Assembly (NCBI GenBank): GCA_030848705.1
Contig: JAUIZM010000094.1
Location: forward strand, 124,001 to 188,000
Direction: 5' to 3'
Length of the DNA stretch: 64,000 nucleotides
From: Heracleum sosnowskyi
Taxonomy: Eukaryota; Streptophyta; Magnoliopsida; Apiales; Apiaceae
The first letter of the stretch is position 1. Every line of letters begins with the position of its first letter. Under the pieces are notes generated by a model. It saw nothing but the letters and a program-made list of their open reading frames with translations, had not been told where the DNA came from and made no database searches. A program made the position numbers and the translations under genes. Below are positions 34,501 through 47,889 of this stretch, piece after piece.

Positions 34501-36601
34501 TAATGAATATTACTTATGAATATTCATTTGAGGCTTACTTATTCGAGGGTTAAGTATGTATTTAATGAATATTATTTATTTATATTCATTTGAGGATTAT
34601 GGACTTTAAGAATATTATTATTATTATCCATTCGAGGATTGTGTATTATTTAATGAATATTACTTTTGAATATTCATTTAAGAGTTATTTATTTAATGAA
34701 TATTACTTTTGAATATTCATTTAAGAGTTATTTATTTAATGAATATTACTTTTGAATATTCATTTAAGAGTTATTTATTTAATGAATATTATTTTCAGAT
34801 ATTCATTTAAAGATTATTTATTTAATGAATATTGTTTTCAAATATTTATTTAAAGATTATTTATTTAATGAATATTGTTTTCAAATATTCATTTAAAGAT
34901 CATTTATTTAATGAATATTATTTTCAAATATTCATTTAAGGATTAGTTGTTTAATGAAGATTATTTTCAAATATTCATTTGAGGTTTACTTATTCAATAA
35001 ATATTATTAATTATTTTTAAATCAAGAAGAGGTTCCCAAAACACTGTTTCTCCATTTGAATCTGTCTTTTAAGAAGATTCAAATGCTCGCTCAACTATCA
35101 AAAATACGGGAAACCTGATTTAAGTGACTACTACTCTTTTTAAACTCTCAATTCAAAAACTGTCAAGGGACAGATATTTTCTTGGAGCAATTTAATTGCT
35201 GCCAGTCTAATATTGTGTTACCACCTCAATGATCGAGGGGTAAATTCATGGAACAAGTCGATATCCATTAACAAGCATAGCTTGGGAAATATTGGAGAAT
35301 CTCCCTTTCCAACCTAGATATAACTACTTAGTGGAGTCGTATCAACAAGTGTTACACTTGGGGAAAGGAGGACGATCTTTACGTTTCAGAGTCATGGATT
35401 CCATCTGAACTAGGAGTGGTGTAAGTGGTCAAGTTGCGTGGGCCCATCCAACTTTTATATATTGCCCCAAATGGGCCGGGAGGTCATAGTAAGGCGGTAG
35501 ACAATGTCAGGCCGTCGTGATACTTCCATCTACATGTAGAAAACTATTTGAGCGGTGCGACCTGCTACTGATCATAGTAAGGTTAGGCACAGCGGACGCG
35601 GTAGCAACTCCAGTATTGGTTCATCATCCAATTTGGATATTCCTGCAACATGTATTGGGGTGAAGAACCAATCATGTTGGTAGGGGGTCGAAAAGTGTTT
35701 GGAAATGAAGTGACAATAAATTCATGCAACTTCATCTTTTATTTATGAGTTATGACTCTGTGGATACCTTACATAACATGAGTTATGGTAAGGGGGTTGT
35801 TTATACTGAATCACCTTATAACTTCATCTTTTAAGTTATATGTTGATATTCTGCATATATAGCAGATATTTTTCGGAAAGGTTATATTTGGTTTACTTTG
35901 AAACCTCATCGTTTATACTAGAACTTTGTTCATAATATAGCCAAAGTTTGCAGAAATATTATGAAATTGATATTTGAAATACAACAATGGTATTATTTTT
36001 GGGATTACATTCCGATAAGGATGTAATTTAAGTATCGAGATATTTTGACAAATTATTGTCTTATACCCGCTTTATTTCTGGGTTGAATTAAAGGCAGAAT
36101 TATGCCATACTTTCATTTCCTTGCTGAGCTATCGCTCACTCTTGCTATTGTTTTATATATATTATATAGCAGCGAAGCAGGATGCCAATGGGACGGCACA
36201 TACCCCGCAAGGCGTTTTCATAAACAGTTTCTAGCAGTGATCCCGAGAGTAGTACGAACCAATCGAATCAGGCTACAGCTTTCGGTATTCGACTTATGTA
36301 TATACATGAATGGTATTAGAGGATTGTAAGCATCAGAAGACTAAGTTGGTAATGTAACATTACTTAGAAATTGTATCAGTGACAGATTCAAAAGACATTT
36401 GGGTATTGTAATAAAAATTATTTATTCCGCAGTTGTTGTATTGTGTCGTTTCTGAGACTCTAACCTGTGTGTGTGTGTGAGACGTATGTTGTGGGGTCAT
36501 GAGCAGGTGAATTATGAATGGTGTGAGTAATACAGGTAAGGCAAGGAGTACATGGATCGTGACTACCCTAAATCCCTGACCCCGGATTTGGGGCTGTTAC
36601 A
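31575..36601 (+). repeat. 5' LTR of element D (5027 bp)
   Basis: This is an unusually long LTR with no coding frame that I accept. It contains a tandem inverted-repeat array (34160-35020) and a GT microsatellite near 36465-36480. Small ORFs at 32006-32262 and 36102-36329 recur identically in the other LTR because the LTR is duplicated, not because they are genes. Confidence 0.95.
34160..35020. repeat. Tandem array of palindromic AATGAATATT units in the D LTR
   Basis: Two nested periodicities occur. About three copies of a ~150-bp unit (marker CATTCGAGGATTGTG at 34332, 34482 and 34632) are followed by roughly eight shorter units of ~41-45 bp. Each unit holds AATGAATATT...AATATTCATT, an inverted repeat with a short loop, so the region could fold into serial hairpins. 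The second LTR has the matching array at about 42950-43810 with the same number of long units. Confidence 0.85.
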
Positions 36602-36605
36602 GAAA

Positions 36606-36617
36606 TGGTATCAGAGC
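36606..36617 (+). other. Primer-binding site of D
   Basis: TGGTATCAGAGC lies four bases after the LTR end, complementary to initiator tRNA-Met. Confidence 0.9.
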
Positions 36618-39080
36618 GTTAGGTTACAGTCCTCAGAAACGATAGGAGATCGAGTCTTACAATACCCTTAAGAATGATAAGAACATCTAGAGCCTAAATT
36701 GAGTTCGTAGTCGGGTTAGAGGACACGACCCTGACTGTTTAAGATGAAGCCCGAGAGGGGACTTCTTCTGGGAAACCGTACTTAGGACTTCATGATTAGT
36801 CACCTCGATTCGTATGAGTTATAGATTGATGGGATTCTGAGATACCAGACCCCGAGGCCTTCGAGTAGGCAATTGATGATGCGTTCCTTGAAATGGACGG
36901 AGACCCGATAAAGGAAGATCCATAGGAGGATCTAGAGGAAGACCCCATGGTGGGTCAAGGAAAGAATCTTGTAGAGAACGTGTTGATTGATAAAGATGTA
37001 GTATGTTACTTGAGGTCGTATAATAGGACCAGACGAACCTTCAAAGGACAAATAAGTGACGAAACGAGAGTTTTAAGGATCGTTCATGATTCATCAAGAG
37101 ATATGACAAAGAAAATGGAGTAGAGTCTCCAAAGCAGAAGAGGTAGAGGCAGTACAGCCAGTATCAGTGGATTGATTCGACTTGAACGAAACCTGTTACC
37201 CGTAGTCGGTTATAGTTGCCCATAAGGAGGCGGCATACGTAAGAACCAAGATGTTCAGATTTTCACGAACGATTAAGGGTACTTAGTTGCCTAGAATAGT
37301 GTAAGGAATTGTTTTGGGCTATGAGATTTCAATCCCCCACGACCAGCGATTCCACTGGAAATAGTGTCTATTACATCATTGAGGGATTTTATTATCTCAA
37401 GGAAAATTTTGGGTATAAAGATGATTGAAATAGAGACCGAATTTAAGTTTGTAGTTTGTAACGATCCTCCGGAGTACCGCCCAGTCGACATGTGGAATTG
37501 TCATTGCTATGGGCGACAACGGTATCGAAGTCTTCTTATAGAACAGAACGCTTACTTGAGATGTTTGCGCCTAGTCGAATAGAATTCCCTGCGATTGCAA
37601 AGGTCGATGGTTGGATCCTTAGCGACTATTATAAGTCGGCAATGACGTAAGTATCAAACACCTTAGGGCGCGTGGAAAAGAAAAGCTTTGGAATTGAACG
37701 ATTATCCATTAGAGGAGCCGACATAAAAGGCATCCGTAGAGACCTTGGTAGTACCCTCCCCCTTTGCAGATTATGTGGGATATTTCCCCAATCTATGATC
37801 TATCTTGACCTCTTTCCAAGAAAGAATTCTGATAAAGCGTATATTCCCTCTTCGAAGTTATTTTATAACACTTGTGTTAAATCATAATTAATTTCAATTG
37901 TGTTAGAGGCTGTCACGATGCCTACTTTCAGGTTTTCGAAGCCCTGTCAAATGATGTTATTTAAGCTTTCACTTTTCTTCAAATAATGAATGACCCCATG
38001 GTGATACCTCACCACTTGTTTGTTAAGTACCAGTATCTTTTTGGTTATTCTTTTCTTTGTATTTTCTTTGGAAACCGCACCTTTGGAATCTGTTCAATTT
38101 TAATTCAAGGTGTTCCTTTGAGAAATATTGTCGAGAGGCGATAATCATTAAATTGATCTCGAATTGCTTTCATACTTTTCAACTTCCACTGAGACGAACA
38201 ACCCTATACTTTTAGGGGCTACAAGGACTATCTGTCTATGTGATAGAAGTCTGATGGGACGCCATCACTTGTAAGTTGTGAAATACAAGAAGGCTAATTA
38301 CCTTTAGTAATGTCTCAATCGAGGCACGCAACGTTGAGTTCTTACGATCATGTTGATCTCTCGGTAAATTCTCTTACCTCCAATAAGGTTACCTTAAAAC
38401 TCATAACCTTATGATCACCAGTGTGTGACGTTTTCCTTGATATGGGAGCTGTCTTTTCAAGGCCCCATGAATTTTGGTTATCCTCATTGAATTCTAAGGG
38501 GAGGCGAACCAGGTCAAATAAGTCAAAATTCGCTGATAGGAATTAGATTCGTAACGAAATCGCCTATGACAGGAGCGAATCCCTAAGACGAATAGAATGT
38601 TAATGACATATCAATGAATTGGTTTATTCTCCCAAGGATATTATGATAATGGAAAGGGGATCAAGTGATATATGTGAAAGGAATAGTGATGTGTCGTGTA
38701 CTCCAGTGACAACGGTGTTAGATAGATGCCATATAGTGGAATTGAGATTTTGGAGGAGTTGTTTACGAATGGACACTACCTCTGGGTTAGCAAGATAAGT
38801 ACTGGCGATAGAGTCAGAGGGAGCTGGTATTGTGACTTGGGAGAAGTTGACATTATAATAAGGACGGGTGGGTTGACACCCAATGGAGCCCAGACTGATT
38901 GTAAGAGAGAGAGAGTAATAAATAAAGGATGGAAACCGATTCAGAGATTCTTGAATATAGTTTAGACTAAGAAGCTATTACGCCAGAGATCCGAGGCTTA
39001 ATTAGCTCTTATGGTGGACGCCAAGAAAAGAGATACCAAGTAAAAAGGGAACTACAATGGTTTTGGGAGATTGTACAAGG
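36618..39080 (+). pseudogene. Element D decayed gag/5' pol region
   Basis: About 2.5 kb lies between the PBS and the first recognisable RT motifs. Short frames (for example 37364-37582 and 37672-37887) do not match any domain I can name. By position this should be gag and protease of a Tekay-like element, scrambled by deletions, frameshifts and base changes. Confidence 0.5.
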
Positions 39081-39560
39081 TTTTAATGAGCTACCAGATA
39101 TCGATTTGGATGACATGAGAATGAATACCGAGTATTCCGAGTATAGTGGGAATGAACGAGTTAGAGACTCAGTTATAAGAATTGTTGTATAAGGGTATGA
39201 TAAGGCCCAGTGTATCACCGTGGGAAACCCCGGTGTTGTTCGTAAGAGAGAAAGATGTTAGCACAAGATTATGCATCGAACCTCGAGAGTTGAATGAGTT
39301 CGACCTGGAGGATAGGTACCCTTGTAAATGATTGTTTGATCAGCGGAAAAACGCTGTGTATTTCCAAATTTATTCAAGAACTGGATACCACCAGTTGGAA
39401 GTTAAATCCGAGGATGTACCCAAGACTGCGATTCGTACGAGGAATAGACACTTTGAGATTTTAGCGAAGTTATTTTGGGTTGACTAATGCACCCACAAAT
39501 TTTGATGGAATGTAATGAAGTGGCGTTGAGTTATCCGTGATAGTAGATAACATGAGATGG
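39081..39560 (+). pseudogene. Element D reverse transcriptase remnant (Ty3/gypsy)
   Basis: Translation in shifting frames gives hallmark pieces. RPSVSPWETPVLF is near 39205, a RLCIEPRELNEF-like piece near 39270, and GYHQLEVKSEDVPKTAIRTR near 39380-39440. These correspond to the start of the gypsy RT domain. Stops and frameshifts separate them, and the YxDD palm motif is missing. The gene is dead. Confidence 0.8.
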
Positions 39561-40350
39561 AGAAATGGCTAAAATTTACCTAAAATTGACTGCGAGATAC
39601 ACTACCATCCGGGGAAGGCCAATGTGGTGGCCGATACCCTTGATTAAAATGAGACAGAGATGGATTCCGAATAATCGGGAATTAAAGGATGAGATTTTAC
39701 ACAAAACCAAGTTAGTCCAACAAACTAGAAAGACAAAAGATTTCACCAACAAGCGGCTAGTGACAACCAAGACAGACAGAGAAAGTATGCGGACTAAGCC
39801 CGCGAGTATAGAAATAGTACTGCTATTGATAAGCTAAATGGCAAGTTGATGAATGACAATCAAGTTTATGCTGGTGTATTTCTGTACAAACAAGATAGAG
39901 AATATGAGGTTAGCGATTCGTGATGCTAAAGGTATCTCCATGGAAAGAATTAATGAGATTTGAAAAGAAAGGGAAGTCGAGCCCGAGATTCATTGGGCCA
40001 TCTGAGATTTTAAAATGCGTCAGGAAGGTGGCCTACGAGCCAGCCTTACCCCCCCAAACTTGTAGAATGGTCATAACGGGGTTCAGGTGTCAATGCTACG
40101 TTAGTATACTATAGATGCCCGGCATATGTTAGAGTACGAGCAGGTAGATATACAACCTGGTCTGACTTACAAAGAACAACCTGTGGAAATCACGGATAGA
40201 AAAGAGCAAGTTCTAAGTGACGAGGTTGCCAAGCTAGTGAGAGGTTTGTGGAAAATCAAGAAGTGGAAGAATCCACTTGGGAGTTAGAAAGTGCAATGGG
40301 AGGGAATTACCCCCAGTTATTCCTAAGCTGATTCCGGGACGGAATCCTTT
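39561..40350 (+). pseudogene. Element D RNase H/integrase/C-terminal remnant
   Basis: CEIHYHPGKANVVADTL near 39585-39640 marks the RNase H-integrase boundary of chromoviruses. Most of integrase is then deleted. LKVSPWKELMRF, FIGPSEIL and VAYEPALPP (39924-40060) mark the integrase C-terminal domain. A tail with a VDIQPGLTYKEQPVEI block (about 40145-40190) and a final PGRNPF near 40336-40353 matches the C-terminus of Tekay/Del elements. Several stops interrupt it. Confidence 0.8.
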
Positions 40351-40364
40351 TAAGGAGGGGAGAC
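40351..40364 (+). other. Polypurine tract of D
   Basis: TAAGGAGGGGAGAC directly precedes the second LTR and would prime plus-strand synthesis. Confidence 0.85.
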
Positions 40365-43300
40365 TGTAATAACCCGAATTTTTGGTAGAATTAAAACTTT
40401 TCTTATTATGATTAAGTGCATCAGTGAATAGTGAATTTGGTGGATGAATAGTGATTTTGAGGATTAACAAAGTTTTTCATGCCACCTATGTACGAGACGT
40501 AGTGTGGATATTCCGAAGTCATATTAGTGATCTACGGAGTAAATAAGTGAATGCAAAGACGATCGGAATTCAGAAATTCCGAATTTTATTTTGGTGTAGT
40601 ATTTGACCGGGCAGTGAATTATATATTATTATATTCAAGAAACGAGATATTAAATTAAGGATTTGAGGATTTAATATTTTGGAATGTTATTATATTTGAT
40701 TTGAGAATTTAGAACGAAAACCACTGAGACAGTGAAACGAAGGTTCTAGAAACCGCTGATACTTTATAACGAGATTAAGTGATTAAGCGAACGAATCATG
40801 GATTAAGGATTGAAATTATGACAGGATTAAATATAGACATGGAAGTAACATGTAACAAGATTAATTCGAGAAATGCAACATTTGGATCATCCATGTGAAA
40901 GGAAAACGAACCAGTAAAGCTGCTTGCCACCATGATCTCCATTGCTTGACACGTGTCCCCTTCTTTGCCACCATAACCCCCCACTGATCGACACGTGTCC
41001 TGGACATGCAATGACTCACCACCTTTAACAAAAAATCAGCATTTCCAAGCAAATTAACAAAAAATCAAAAACCATTCTTATTTTCTTCATTTTCGGCCAA
41101 AGCAAAACTGCCGGATTGTAAAATTCATATCTCCTTCATTTCTCGGTGGAAAATTGCGATCTATAGCTTGTTGGAAAGGTCTTGAGATAATCTACATTTC
41201 GTATTGCACGAGTTTCTTCCATTTGAGCAAGGTAAGACCTTCAGTTTTCCAGTTCTTTAAACCGGTGTATAGTAACTCCGAGAATTCATAACTTGTTCTT
41301 GATTTTCTTTTGCAAGTTTAAGGATGATAACCATGGATGAAGACTCTCTTAAGGCTTACAAGCTCTTGTGGTGTGTTTAAGGATTCAAGGAAGGTATAAA
41401 AACCTCTGCCCCTTTTTGTTATATGAGTTTTGAAATGGTTTTGATGTTTATGTAAAGTTAAGCTCATGATTAAGTGATTAGATGAATTGTTGGTTGAGTA
41501 TTGGAGGATGGGTTATGAATTTTGTTGTGATTATTCATGGAGGATTTGACTGAGTGGAGGGTGTATAAGGTGGATGGTGAGTTTGGGATTGTTTGGTATT
41601 GATTTGAGTGTGTTTTGAAAATGGAAAACGTTAAGTTTTAAGCCGTCGTAATGCCCGATTCTCGTTAACTTTAAAACTGCATAGAATCCGAAAACTTAAC
41701 TGCCTCTTTTGGTTCAGTGATGAACATGAGTGTGTAGAGCTTTGTTTCTAGTTTACGTGAGCGCAAGAATCATGTCGTTACGATTTACGGTTTAAGAGAA
41801 AAGTGAGTTTTAGTAAACGTCGTTCGGAGGAACAACCCTTCTCTGTTCAGCAACTTTGAGGCTATATTTGGACCACTTCGGAGCCATATTAAAATGTGAA
41901 ACTTTGCGGAATAATACTAGAGACAGTTAGGAAGGCTCACGAAAAAGATTCAGATTAAAAAGATTATTTTTCGATTTTATAAAAATGTTTTAGTCGAGGT
42001 CGCGCAAGTGAAAACCACTGAAAACAAGACTTAGAAACCAAGGTTCCAAATGGTTAAGTATAACTTGGATTTGAGGATGGATTTCGAACCAAACTTATGA
42101 TTTAAGTATTTGACGAATAACATGGACTTAGTGTGATGCTAGAGCGAGCAAGTAATGCCTTGGTTGTATTTCGCTTACGTGTTTAAGCATTGAGTTATAA
42201 GTGGTTTATCGAGGGGATTAACCGTGTGTTTTCGTTTGACTTTGTCTAGATTGTCCGGCATCGTCGCGAACCCCTATCACTTCTCGAGCATCAGGCAAGT
42301 TTCTAAAAACCATATTTTGAAGTATGTATATACTAGATGCAAGTTATGTATGCATACTCGATCGTTCAGAGTATATTTATTTTGAAATATATGAAATATG
42401 TTGAATAAGTTTCAATCCATATTTGCAAGTTTCCCAATATTGTGCTTCCTTATCAAAACCAGTATATCCTTGGTCTTGTTAATGATATTAAATCCTGCTC
42501 GTGCGATAACCAAAATCCCATGACCTTATAATACGGTTGATGGGTGGTGATGCTTTTAAGATCCTACGCCTTGAATTATATGGTGTATATGTTTATAAAC
42601 TTTTCGTATGGTGGAAGGGGACTTTATATCATAAGGTAGGTATTTGTGTACCGGAATAAGAAAGGCTCAGAGGGTAGAGCATGTATTGAGTTTATAACTT
42701 AGCCAGCGTATCGGGGTTATTTTGTAAGGTATATTTTCGAAAACCCGGACAGAGCTTTTTAGAAAGATTTTCGCAATAATTAACCTAAAGGCAACATCAC
42801 CAATAAACCAGTGTTTATTTAATTAGTAAATACTTCTGGAAGCATTTACGGATTAAATAAGCCTTATTCGTCTAATTAAATTTGTTTACTTAGATGAATA
42901 TCATTTTCAAAATGTTTTCTTAAAATCGCTTTGTTCCGGAATGATAACAAAGATATCCGGTAACTGTTATTCGAGGATTAATTATCTATTTAATGAATAT
43001 TACTTCTGAATATTCATTTGAGGCTTACTTATTCTAGGGTTAAGTATGTATTTAATGAATATTATTTATTTATATTCATTTGAGGATTATGGACTTTAAG
43101 AATATTATTATTATTATCCATTCGAGGATTGTGTATTATTTAATGAATATTACTTCTGAATATTCATTTGAGGCTTACTTATTCGATGGTTAAGTATGTA
43201 TTTAATGAATATTATTTATTTATATTCATTTGAGGATTATGGACTTTAAGAATATTATTATTATTATCCATTCGAGGATTGTGTATTATTTAATGAATAT

Positions 43301-45393
43301 TACTTCTGAATATTCATTTGAGGCTTACTTATTCGAGGGTTAAGTATGTATTTAATGAATATTATTTATTTATATTCATTTGAGGATTATGGACTTTAAG
43401 AATATTATTATTATTATCCATTCGAGGATTGTGTATTATTTAATGAATATTACTTTTGAATATTCATTTAAGAGTTATTTATTTAATGAATATTACTTTT
43501 GAATATTCATTTAAGAGTTATTTATTTAATGAATATTACTTTTGAATATTCATTTAAGAGTTATTTATTTAATGAATATTATTTTCAGATATTCATTTAA
43601 AGATTATTTATTTAATGAATATTGTTTTCAAATATTCATTTAAAGATTATTTATTTAATGAATATTGTTTTCAAATATTCATTTAAAGATCATTTATTTA
43701 ATGAATATTATTTTCAAATATTCATTTAAGGATTAGTTGTTTAATGAAGATTATTTTCAAATATTCATTTGAGGTTTACTTATTCAATAAATATTATTAA
43801 TTATTTTCAAATCAAGAAGAGGTTCCCAAAACACTGTTTCTCCATTTGAATCTGTCTTTTAAGAAGATTCAAATGCTCGCTCAACTATCAAAAATACGGG
43901 AAACCTGATTTAAGTGACTACTACTCTTTTTAAACTCTCAATTCAAAAACTGTCAAGGGACAGATATTTTCTTGGAGCAATTTAATTGCTGCCAGTCTAA
44001 TATTGTGTTACCACCTCAATGATCGAGGGGTAAATTCATGGAACAAGTCGATATCCATTAACAAGCATAGCTTGGGAAATATTGGAGAATCTCCCTTTCC
44101 AACCTAGATATAACTACTTAGTGGAGTCGTATCAACAAGTGTTACACTTGGGGAAAGGAGGACGATCTTTACGTTTCAGAGTCATGGATTCCATCTGAAC
44201 TAGGAGTGGTGTAAGTGGTCAAGTTGCGTGGGCCCATCCAACTTTTATATATTGCCCCAAATGGGCCGGGAGGTCATAGTAAGGCGGTAGACAATGTCAG
44301 GCCGTCGTGATACTTCCATCTACATGTAGAAAACTATTTGAGCGGTGCGACCTGCTACTGATCATAGTAAGGTTAGGCACAGCGGACGCGGTAGCAACTC
44401 CAGTATTGGTTCATCATCCAATTTGGATATTCCTGCAACATGTATTGGGGTGAAGAACCAATCATGTTGGTAGGGGGTCGAAAAGTGTTTGGAAATGAAG
44501 TGACAATAAATTCATGCAACTTCATCTTTTATTTATGAGTTATGACTCTGTGGATACCTTACATAACATGAGTTATGGTAAGGGGGTTGTTTATACTGAA
44601 TCACCTTATAACTTCATCTTTTAAGTTATATGTTGATATTCTGCATATATAGCAGATATTTTTCGGAAAGGTTATATTTGGTTTACTTTGAAACCTCATC
44701 GTTTATACTAGAACTTTGTTCATAATATAGCCAAAGTTTGCAGAAATAGTATGAAATTGATATTTGAAATACAACAATGGTATTATTTTTGGGATTACAT
44801 TCCGATAAGGATGTAATTTAAGTATCGAGATATTTTGACAAATTATTGTCTTATACCCGCTTTATTTCTGGGTTGAATTAAAGGCAGAATTATGCCATAC
44901 TTTCATTTCCTTGCTGAGCTATCGCTCACTCTTGCTATTGTTTTATATATATTATATAGCAGCGAAGCAGGATGCCAATGGGACGGCACATACCCCGCAA
45001 GGCGTTTTCATAAACAGTTTCTAGCAGTGATCCCGAGAGTAGTACGAACCAATCGAATCAGGCTACAGCTTTCGGTATTCGACTTATGTATATACATGAA
45101 TGGTATTAGAGGATTGTAAGCATCAGAAGACTAAGTTGGTAATGTAACATTACTTAGAAATTGTATCAGTGACAGATTCAAAAGACATTTGGGTATTGTA
45201 ATAAAAATTATTTATTCCGCAGTTGTTGTATTGTGTCGTTTCTGAGACTCTAACCTGTGTGTGTGTGTGTGAGACGTATGTTGTGGGGTCATGAGCAGGT
45301 GAATTATGAATGGTGTGAGTAATACAGGTAAGGCAAGGAGTACATGGATCGTGACTACCCTAAATCCCTGACCCCAGATTTGGGGCTGTTACA
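40365..45393 (+). repeat. 3' LTR of element D (5029 bp)
   Basis: Nearly identical to 31575-36601 throughout, including the hairpin array. The 2-bp length difference comes from one extra GT in a microsatellite near 45257. It ends TGTTACA just before TATGT and the resumption of element C pol. Confidence 0.95.
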
Positions 45394-45398
45394 TATGT

Positions 45399-47408
45399 GA
45401 TTGAAGATAAGAAGGTGTTGGAAAGCTTTAATGTAACATTTGACGACACCAAAAGACCAGGCCTGCAAACTGGAGAGAACTCTGAATCCTTGGTATTTGA
45501 AAATCTATCAGGAGATCTCTCTGACAATGAAGAAGTACCTGAAGTTGTTACAGTTATTAATAATAATGATAATGATAATGATTCTGGACAAAGTGGTGAC
45601 CAAAGAGGAGATCCTCAAAATACTACAGGATCCACTAGTCAGTCTACAGAATCATCAGATCAAACCGTCAACAACTCAGGGGGAGCAGGAGAAGGATCAA
45701 CTAGTCACACTCCACAACATCTAGAACAAGGAGAATCATCAAGATCGCATCTGCCAAGACAAAGGGTATGGAATAGAGATCATCCCTTTCACTTGATCAT
45801 TGGTGATCCGGACGCAGGAGTGAGAACTAGGAGAACATCACAAAATGAATGTCACTATTCTGGGTTTCTTTCAGAAACAGAACCTAAGAAAGTTGAAGAT
45901 GCTCTAGATGATCCAGATTGGGTAATTGCTATGTAAGAAGAACTCAATCAATTTGAAAGGCAGAAAGTTTGGAAGTGGTACCCAGGCCTAAGGGAAAATC
46001 TGTTATTGGAACAAGATGGGTATTCAGAAATAAGTTGGACGAAGATGGCATTGTAACGAGAAACAAAGCCAGACTGGTTGCTAAAGGTTACTCTCAAGAA
46101 GAGGGTATAGATTATGATGAAACCTATGCACCAGTAGCAAGACTTGAGGCCATCAGAATGTTTCTGGCATTCGCAGCACATTCCAATTACAAGGTATATC
46201 AAATGGATGTGAAGAGTGCTTTTCTGAACGGGGAGTTAGAAGAAGAAGTGTATGTGGAACAACCTCCAGGTTTTGAGGATTCAAAACTGGCAGACTTTGT
46301 GTACTTTCTATTCAAAGCTCTCTATGGACTCAAACAAGCTCCGAGGACATGGTATGACACTCTCTCTGAATTCTTACTTGAAAATGATTTTACAAGAGGT
46401 GTTGTAGACAAAACTCTCTTTGTCAAAAAGCATAAAAATGATTTGATATTGGTGCAAGTATATGTTGATGACATAATATTTGGTTCTACTAATGATGATC
46501 TATGCAAGAGATTTGCTAAGTTAATGCAGAGTCGTTATGAAATGAGCATGATGGGTGAATTGTCATTCTTCCTTGGACTGCAAGTATACCAAAGACAAGA
46601 TGGTATATTCATTTGTCAGTCCAAGTACATCAAGGATCTTCTTAAGAAGTATCAAATGGAAGACTCATCTACAGCAAAGACTCCTATGCCAACTGCCACT
46701 AAGCTTGATAAGGATGAAACTGGTAAGAAGGTTGACATCACAGGCTACAGAGGTATGATAGGCTCATTACTTTATCTCACTGCAAGTAGACCAGATATAA
46801 TGTTTGCAACATGCTTGTGTGCTAGGTTTCAGTCTGATCCTAAAGAATCTCATCTAATAGCTGTTAAGCGAATATTTAGATATCTTAAGGGGACCCCAAA
46901 TCTTGGAATTTGGTACCCTAAAGATACAGGATTTGATCTTATTGGATATACAGACTCTGATTTTGCAGGTTGTAAAATTGATCGGAAGAGTACTCCAGGA
47001 AGCTGTCAGTTTCTTGGAAGAAGGTTAGTTTCCTGGTATAGCAAGAAGCAGCATTCAGTTTCCACATCAACAGCTGAGGCTGAATACATTGCTGCTGGAA
47101 GCTGTTGTGTTCAAATCTTGTGGATGAGAAACCAACTCCGTGACTATGGACTTTTGTTGACAAAGATTCCAATATTTTGCGACAACACAAGTGCCATAGC
47201 AATCTCAAACAACCCAGTGCAACACTCGAGGACGAAGCACATCGACATCAGGTATCATTTTATCCGAGAGCATGTCATGAATGGAACTGTGGAGTTACAT
47301 TTTGTACCCACAGAGAATCAAATTGCAGACATCTTTACTAAACCGCTTGATGAATCCACTTTCATTAAGCTGGTTGGTGAACTTGGGATGTTAAATCTTT
47401 CTAATTGA
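45399..47408 (+). pseudogene. pol: Element C Pol, 3' part (RT and RNase H), with a stop and a frameshift
   Basis: Pol resumes after the TATGT duplication with the end of the integrase region (ESFNVTFDDTK) and a Gly/Asn/Ser-rich linker. RT follows with QMDVKSAFLNG and YVDD, then RNase H with TDSDFAG, AEAEYIAAG and NNPVQHSRTKHIDIRYHF, ending at 47408. A TAA at 45934-45936 and a 1-bp frameshift near 45970-45975, both at the start of RT, break the frame. Everything from 45969 on is open (479 codons). The damage is light and may postdate transposition. Confidence 0.93.
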
Positions 47409-47889
47409 TTTTGATTAGAAGTCAGTAACTGCAGATAGTCCTAGTGAATACATGAGTTTAAGAATTGCAATATCCTTAGGACTCGTGAATTTATTTTCTG
47501 GAGCAATTCTCGTAGTTAGGATTTTTGTACTAATTTTATGTCATAATTATGGATGATATATCTTCTGGCATTTAATTGGTTATTAATTCTAAAAATTATT
47601 TAAGTGCTAATATTTGTTCTAAATATTCAAGCATTTATTTAATTTGAATTAATTTGCTTTGTTTTTAACATTGTAGATTAATGCAGCATAATTCATTAGA
47701 TTTTAATTGGTTAATATCACTCAATGATATTTAATTGATTTTATTCTAAGAAAATTGTGAATTTTCTGTTCACAATTGATTTCGGTAAATTTTAAAAGAT
47801 TTATTAAAATTAAAACTTGACAGGAGATAAAAAATTTTGAATTTTAGAACATGAACAGGTTCTGAAATTTGAAAAGAAGCAAAAAAATA

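Larger units (their letters stand above)
31575..45393 (+). mobile_element. Element D: Ty3/gypsy (Tekay/Del-like) element with ~5-kb LTRs and a decayed interior
   Basis: LTRs 31575-36601 and 40365-45393 flank an interior of only ~3.76 kb. Ends are TGTAATAACC...GGCTGTTACA, the TSD is TATGT (31570-31574 and 45394-45398), the PBS is of tRNA-Met type, and the PPT is purine-rich. Interior fragments are recognisable as Ty3/gypsy RT, integrase and C-terminus, of chromovirus (Tekay/Del) style. No frame longer than ~90 codons remains. LTRs differ at about 14 sites plus a 2-bp microsatellite change, so insertion is recent relative to the decay inside. Confidence 0.93.

Noticed and set aside
34160..35020. 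CRISPR-like array
   Set aside because: The units are contiguous palindromic repeats without unique spacers, inside a plant retrotransposon LTR.
36102..36329. 75-codon ORF, repeated at 44892-45119
   Set aside because: It is inside the duplicated LTR of D; identical copies follow from LTR duplication, and no family similarity is apparent.
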